DNA of 64,000 nt. Origin: Streptacidiphilus sp. ASG 303. GTDB taxonomy: Bacteria > Actinomycetota > Actinomycetes > Streptomycetales > Streptomycetaceae. The DNA is taken from contig NZ_JAJLRA010000011.1 of the NCBI RefSeq assembly GCF_020991365.1, forward strand, positions 1-64,000, given 5' to 3'. The position numbers were made by a program, and so were the translations under genes. Positions 56,999-64,000 of this stretch are shown piece after piece. A model generated the notes under the pieces. It saw nothing but the letters and a program-made list of their open reading frames with translations, was not told the DNA's origin and ran no database searches. How positions within the stretch are numbered: position 1 is the first letter of the stretch; every line of letters starts with the position of its first letter.

Positions 56999-58513
56999 CT
57001 AGGGCGGCGGCCCGGCGGACCCCCGCCGCAGGGGCACCGCGCTCACCGCGAGCCGCGACGGCAGCACCGCCTCCACCCGGAAGCCGCCCCCGTCCACCGG
57101 CCCCGCCGCGAAGCTGCCGCCCAGCGCCGCGACCCGCTCCCGCATCCCCACCAGCCCGTTGCCGCCGCTCGGCAGCGGACGCCCGCCGTCCGCCGCGTCC
57201 TGCTCGCAGGGCGCGGTGTTCACCACCACGACCCGCACCCCGTTCGGCACGTACGCCACCGTGACGAGCGCCTCCGCACCACGGGCGTGCTTGTGCGCGT
57301 TGGTCAGCGCCTCCTGCACCACCCGGTACGCCGTGCGCTCGGCCTCCGCCGTGAACGCCCGCCGGGCCCCGCCGACCTCCAGCCGGGCCGGCAGCCCCGC
57401 CGCCCGGGACTGCTCCACCAGCCGCGGCACGTCCGCCAGCCCCGGACCGCCGTCAGCACCGGAACCGCACCCACCGGAACCGCCCGCACCCGCACCACCC
57501 GCACCTGAGGCGTCCGTACCGCCCCGGCCCCCGGCGTCCGGGCCGTCCGGGCCCTCCGGGGCGTCCCCCGCAGCCGCCCCGGCCCGGACCGCCGCGGGCG
57601 GCGCCCCGGCCCCGGCCGCCTCGCCCTCGGCCATCCGCAGCACCCCCAGGATCTGCCGCAGCTCGTCCAGCGCCTGACGGCCCACCTCCCCCATCAGCCG
57701 CGCACTCTCCGCCGCCCGCTGCGGATCACGCGCCACCACCCGCTCCAGCGCCCCCGCGTGCACCACCATCAGGCTCACCCGGTGCGCCACCACGTCGTGC
57801 ATCTCCCGCGCGATCCGGGTCCGCTCCTCCATCCGCGCCCGCCGCGCCCGCTCGCGCGCCTGCTCCGCCAGCAGCCCCAGCTCCGCCTCCAGGCCCTCCG
57901 CCCGGTCCCGCAGCGACTCCACCAGCCGCCGCCGCGCCCCCACGTACAGCCCCAGCACCATCGGCGGCACCGTCAGCCCCACCGACACCAGCACCGCCAG
58001 CACCACCAACAGCCACCGCGGCGGCACCTCCCGCGCCTGCGGGTCGGAGAGGAACGCCACCAGCACCATGCCCAGCGTCTCCGCGAACGCCAGCGCCGAC
58101 AGCGCCGCCACCGTCCACCGGCGCGCCCGCCAGTCCCGGCACGCCGCCAGCGTGTACAGCGACACCACCAGCAGCACCACCCCCACCATGCCGGGGACGA
58201 ACACCAGCGCCGCCGCCACCGGCACCACCGGCCACCGCCGCCGCACCACCAACGACGCCCCCGCCAGCGCCCCCAGCACGAACGCCACCGCCGGCACCGG
58301 GGCGTGCCAGTGCAGCCGGTCCCCGGCGAAGCCCGCCGCCCCCCACCCGCACTCCAGCGCAGCCACCACGGCCAGCAGCACGTCCAGCACCAGCCCGCGC
58401 GGCCGCGCCCACCACCACGGGCCGCCCGCGGTCCGCCGCCCGCCCGACGGCGCACCGGCCGCCCCCGCCGCCACCCCGCCGCCCGGTATCCCGTCCCCCG
58501 TCGCCATGCTCAT
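56999..58513 (-). CDS. Two-component sensor histidine kinase (HisKA_3 type)
   Basis: A 504-residue membrane kinase. An N-terminal Gly-rich start is followed by about six membrane helices (~35-190), then the phosphoacceptor His in [22 protein letters not shown] (quoted in part; near residue 250). A Gly/Ala/Pro-rich insertion (~310-370) separates it from the ATPase domain, which ends with [17 protein letters not shown] (G box). The N box is [16 protein letters not shown]. No response regulator gene is adjacent. Start ATG 58513 has TAGTCT seven bases upstream, so it is probably leaderless. Confidence 0.88.
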   Translation of the reverse strand: MSMATGDGIPGGGVAAGAAGAPSGGRRTAGGPWWWARPRGLVLDVLLAVVAALECGWGAAGFAGDRLHWHAPVPAVAFVLGALAGASLVVRRRWPVVPVAAALVFVPGMVGVVLLVVSLYTLAACRDWRARRWTVAALSALAFAETLGMVLVAFLSDPQAREVPPRWLLVVLAVLVSVGLTVPPMVLGLYVGARRRLVESLRDRAEGLEAELGLLAEQARERARRARMEERTRIAREMHDVVAHRVSLMVVHAGALERVVARDPQRAAESARLMGEVGRQALDELRQILGVLRMAEGEAAGAGAPPAAVRAGAAAGDAPEGPDGPDAGGRGGTDASGAGGAGAGGSGGCGSGADGGPGLADVPRLVEQSRAAGLPARLEVGGARRAFTAEAERTAYRVVQEALTNAHKHARGAEALVTVAYVPNGVRVVVVNTAPCEQDAADGGRPLPSGGNGLVGMRERVAALGGSFAAGPVDGGGFRVEAVLPSRLAVSAVPLRRGSAGPPP

Positions 58514-58906
58514 GGGCACCAGACTAGGCGCCGCCCCCGGCCCGCCCCTCCCCCCTTCCGCAAGCGGACCCGGGCCCGCCGCCCCCGCCCGGCCACCGCC
58601 CGCCCGGGCACCCCGGCGGGTCACCAGCCGCGATGCCCCGCCCCGGCACGCCGTGTCCGCCATACGGCCGCCTCGACCTGCGCCGGCACTCGGACACCTA
58701 TGCTGGGACACGTCGGACAGCGCGGTCCGCACCGGCTGCGGCGGAGCACCGCTCCCGCCCAGCCCGCACCCCCCGGGCACCGCCGAGGACAACCCGCGCC
58801 GGGCGGGCGCCGCCCCCACCGGGCCGGCCCCGCCGCCCTCCGCGCGGGACGGCGGCCGAGCCCCCCACCGTCCCGTAGCCGTATCCGTGAGCAAAGGGAG
58901 CCAGCC
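58514..58906. other. Divergent region between sensor kinase and ppc
   Basis: Besides the kinase -10 box it contains TATGCT (58699-58704), a possible ppc -10 box; the best -35-like sequence, TCGACC at 58673-58678, is 20 bases away, so the call is weak. No other gene is seen. Confidence 0.35.
58521..58526 (-). promoter_or_regulatory. -10 hexamer of leaderless sensor kinase
   Basis: TAGTCT on the minus strand is seven bases from ATG 58513. Confidence 0.5.
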
Positions 58907-61729
<2,823 letters not shown>

Positions 61730-61736
61730 CCGGACC

Positions 61737-61768
61737 GGCCGGTCCGGGGCCCGGGCCCCGGACCGGCC
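61737..61768 (+). terminator. Perfect 32-base palindrome after ppc
   Basis: GGCCGGTCCGGGGCCC (61737-61752) is followed directly by its exact reverse complement (61753-61768), starting eight bases after the ppc stop codon. Confidence 0.65.
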
Positions 61769-61780
61769 GCAGGGCCGCGC

Positions 61781-61838
61781 CACGACGGAGGGCCCGCCCG
61801 CACCCGCTCGAAGCGGTGCGGACGGGCCCTCCGTCGTG
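61781..61838. terminator. Second terminator hairpin between ppc and LADTG gene
   Basis: A 16 bp outer stem, CACGACGGAGGGCCCG (61781-61796) with 61823-61838, encloses a further inner inverted repeat around CGAA. It lies between convergent genes. Confidence 0.8.
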
Positions 61839-61879
61839 TCCGACGCGCCGGGGACACCCCCGCGGCCGGAGCCCGCGGC

Positions 61880-62164
61880 TCAGTGCACGGCCGGCTCCTC
61901 GCGGCGCCGCAGCGCCCACAGCGCGCCGCCGCCCGCCGCCACCAGGAGCCCCGCGTACACCACCAGCAGGCCCGTGTCCTCACTGCCGGTGTCCGCGAGC
62001 AGCGGCGCCACCGGCGCGGACGCGGGCGCCACCCGCGGACCCGGCGAGGCGGCGGCCCCGGCCGACTCGGCGTGCGCCGCGCCGGCGCCGCCCATCACCG
62101 CGGTGGTCGTCAGTGCCGCGGCGCCGAGGAACCGGGCCGCGCGGGTGCGTCGCGAGAAGGACAC
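61880..62164 (-). CDS. Small LADTG sortase-anchored surface protein
   Basis: A 94-residue secreted protein. The signal peptide (~1-32) ends at GAGAAHA, followed by a short Ala/Pro-rich section, the LADTGS sortase motif (~residue 56), a hydrophobic helix (GLLVVYAGLLVAAGGGALWAL) and a basic tail ALRRREE. This architecture repeats that of 9064-9432. The start is GTG 62164, with AAGGGG about five bases before it. Class E sortase (LAXTG) would link it to peptidoglycan. Confidence 0.75.
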   Translation of the reverse strand: MSFSRRTRAARFLGAAALTTTAVMGGAGAAHAESAGAAASPGPRVAPASAPVAPLLADTGSEDTGLLVVYAGLLVAAGGGALWALRRREEPAVH

Positions 62165-62676
62165 ACGTACCCCTTAGGTCTGGTCGCACGGGGCCCGGAC
62201 GGGATGGTCAGGCGGCGTCCGGCAGCGAGGAGGCCGGAGGAGGGGAGGCACTGAGCACGCCGGGCCCAGGAACACCACCCATCGTCATCCGCCACGGGGG
62301 GTGAAATCAATTCGCCGCAGACACGTCAAACCTGTCCGGATCGGACACCCCGTCATCCACGAACCCCACCGAACCGGGACACAACCCACCCCCCGTCCGG
62401 CGGGTAACACTTCGGCCACGCACCCTCACAAGCCCTGCACCTCCAAGCACCGGCGCCAGGAAGTGAACTGAGCAACCGTCAGAAAGAGCAGGCCCCGGAG
62501 GACCGCGGAGACCCGAGCGCCCGGCCGCACCCGGGCCCCCACCGGGACACCCCCGCCGCCCCGCGACGGCCCGCACGGACCAGCGCCGACCCGCACCGAC
62601 CTGCGGCGACCCGCACCCCGGGACCCCCGCACCCCGGCACCGCAGCACCGCAGCACCGCAGCACCGGCCGCCCGGA
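62165..62676. other. 512-base region upstream of the LADTG gene
   Basis: There is an AT-rich spot at 62304-62330 on the minus strand with TTGACG (62325-62330) and TTGATT as promoter-like elements for the LADTG gene. Low-complexity short repeats of GCAGCACC run at 62640-62670. Frames there look like shadows. No RNA gene is seen. Confidence 0.4.
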
Positions 62677-63306
62677 TCAGGACGACGACACCGCGAACGC
62701 CCCGCCCAGCACCGCCGCCCCCAGCACCGCACCCGCCCACGCCGTGCGCCGCCACCGCAGCACCGCCCCCACCAGCGCCGCCCCCAGCAGCAGCGCACCC
62801 CCGAACGGGATCCACGCGTGCAGCACCCCCGCCCAGCCCGTCCGCACCGCCTCCGACGTCCCCGGCCGCAGCGCCACCGCCAGCCGCACCCCCGCACGGC
62901 CCCCCGCCCCCGGACGGCCCCCCGCCGGCACCTCCGACCGCGCCACCGACACCAGCCGCGACGCCCCGTCCGCACCGTCCGGCACGAACGACCCCCGGCA
63001 CACCCCCGGATCGCACGACCGCACCGTCAGCACCCCCCGCTCCCGGCCCCCCAGCACCGCGTCCCGGCACCCCTGCCAGCTCGACCAGGCCGCCGCCCCC
63101 AGGAGCACCAGCACCACCGCCCACACCGCCAGCAGCCGCAGCAGCAGCGCCATCCCCACCGCCCGCTCACCGGCCCGGCGTATCCGGCTGCGCCGCCCCT
63201 TGAACCGCGGCGCCGCCTCCGGCCGCCGCGCCCCGGACCCCGACGCCGTCCGCTCCGCGGACCCGGCCGCCCCGGCCTTCCGCTCCGCCGTCCTCGCCAC
63301 CGCCAC
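62677..63306 (-). CDS. Membrane protein, function unknown
   Basis: A 209-residue protein with a basic N-terminus, one helix at ~52-72 (ALLLRLLAVWAVVLVLLGAA), an extracellular domain with paired Cys (CRDAVLGG and CDPGVCRG), and two C-terminal helices (IPFGGALLLGAALVGAVL, WAGAVLGAAVLGGAFAV). No family recognised. GTG 63306 has GGGAG at six bases; GTG 63309 and ATG 63156 are alternatives. It is located between ppc and pth. Confidence 0.6.
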   Translation of the reverse strand: MAVARTAERKAGAAGSAERTASGSGARRPEAAPRFKGRRSRIRRAGERAVGMALLLRLLAVWAVVLVLLGAAAWSSWQGCRDAVLGGRERGVLTVRSCDPGVCRGSFVPDGADGASRLVSVARSEVPAGGRPGAGGRAGVRLAVALRPGTSEAVRTGWAGVLHAWIPFGGALLLGAALVGAVLRWRRTAWAGAVLGAAVLGGAFAVSSS

Positions 63307-63674
63307 CACGCACTCCCGGGACTCGACACACGGGGTCCGGCCTTCCACCGCCCCCGCCTCCGGCCCGTCGGCGCCGCACGCTACCCCCCGCGACCCGCAC
63401 CGCACCAGCGCCGACCGGCGGCAGGCCGACCGCAGCCCCGCACCCGGCCGCACGGAAGGCGGCCCGCCGACCACGCCCGGGGACTCCGCGGGACCCCGCA
63501 GGGCACCGCCGCACCCGGGGCCGCGCACCCGTCTCCGCACCCGCCCGCGGACGGCAGCACGGGCACCCCGGCGCAGGCCTCCCGGCGGCCCGGCGGGACA
63601 CGGGCCGACCGGACCCGCCGCCTCACTTCGGCAGGCGACTGGGCGGCAGACGGCAGGCCACCCGGTCCGCGCCG
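63307..63674. other. Intergenic region, pth to membrane protein
   Basis: About 370 bases of GC-rich sequence. A continuing frame to 63540 is Arg/Gly-rich and not protein-like. No clear terminator of pth or promoter is seen. Confidence 0.35.
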
Positions 63675-64000
63675 CTACGTGTTGTACGACTGCTGCGCCC
63701 GCTCCAGCCCCTCCGACACCAGCGCCTCCACCGCGTCCGCCGCCCGGTCCACGAACCAGTCCAGCTCCTTGCGCTCCGCCGCCGAGAAGTCCTTCAGCAC
63801 GAAGTCCGCCACCTGCATCCGCCCCGGCGGCCGCCCCACCCCGAACCGCACCCGGTGGTAGTCCGGCCCCTGCGACTTCGTGATCGACTTCAGCCCGTTG
63901 TGGCCGTTGTCGCCCCCGCCCAGCTTCAGCCGCAGCACCCCGAAGTCGATGTCCAGCTCGTCGTGCACCACCACCAGCGCCGACGCCGGAGCCTTGTAGA
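63675..64000 (-). CDS. pth: Peptidyl-tRNA hydrolase (C-terminal part, cut by window end)
   Basis: The last ~108 residues of Pth, which frees tRNA from prematurely released peptidyl-tRNA. [12 protein letters not shown] contains the conserved catalytic Asp (HDELD), followed by [13 protein letters not shown] with the conserved Asn and His, then [14 protein letters not shown] and [12 protein letters not shown]. The missing N-terminus lies beyond position 64000 on the minus strand; the catalytic His of the N-terminal part is outside. Confidence 0.93.
   Translation of the reverse strand, partial: YKAPASALVVVHDELDIDFGVLRLKLGGGDNGHNGLKSITKSQGPDYHRVRFGVGRPPGRMQVADFVLKDFSAAERKELDWFVDRAADAVEALVSEGLERAQQSYNT

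Overview
This 64 kb window is very GC-rich. It has strongly biased third codon positions, GTG starts beside GGAGG-type ribosome binding sites, and many stop-free shadow frames. It also encodes a UAA-anticodon leucine tRNA (the bldA type), an RpfA-like protein behind a c-di-AMP (ydaO-type) leader, and a DivIVA-like coiled-coil protein. Together these point to the chromosomal core of a Streptomyces or a close relative. I see no insertion sequence, prophage or CRISPR array.

Layout. (1) 1-17.5 kb: a secreted homologue of histidine/phenylalanine ammonia-lyases that has lost the Ala-Ser-Gly cofactor triad, a PIG-V-like membrane mannosyltransferase, small accessory genes (DUF4232 lipoprotein, DUF1330, DinB, GNAT), a Tat-dependent L,D-transpeptidase, a LADTG sortase substrate, cystathionine beta-synthase, an SGNH hydrolase, a thiolase and a Bax-inhibitor-1 protein. 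(2) 17.7-21.6 kb: bldA tRNA-Leu(UAA) and a MacB/FtsX-type ABC exporter pair. (3) 21.7-28.5 kb: housekeeping genes on the minus strand: type II NADH dehydrogenase with Rex-like operators, Ppx/GppA, DUF501, FtsB/DivIC, enolase, and rpfA with its riboswitch. (4) 28.7-42.3 kb: cytochrome P450, SDR, MazG, a SurA-like lipoprotein, a Ser/Thr kinase coupled to a membrane protein, a DMT-type transporter, a Nudix hydrolase and Mfd. (5) 42.6-56.8 kb, the most unusual part: a nucleotide-sugar dehydrogenase, a DivIVA-like protein, two adjacent genes that each appear to fuse a nucleic-acid-attacking toxin-type domain to a SUKH immunity domain, a four-gene amino-sugar operon (Gfo/Idh oxidoreductase, epimerase, two DegT aminotransferases), then a YwqJ-type deaminase followed by a SUKH-3 gene that seems to start at CTG. 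(6) 57-64 kb: an orphan sensor kinase, PEP carboxylase, a second LADTG protein, a membrane protein, and the 3' part of pth running off the window end.

How the genes work together. The core genes cover glycolysis and anaplerosis (enolase, PEP carboxylase), respiration (ndh), cell-wall growth and division (L,D-transpeptidase, RpfA, FtsB/DivIC, DivIVA-like), genome upkeep (Mfd, MazG, Nudix) and translation (pth, bldA). At least seven genes have a TANNNT hexamer six or seven bases before the start codon and no ribosome binding site, so they are probably leaderless. The dehydrogenase and the amino-sugar operon could together make a 3-amino sugar nucleotide. The toxin/SUKH modules flank that operon. 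All function calls come from reading protein motifs by eye; no database search was run.
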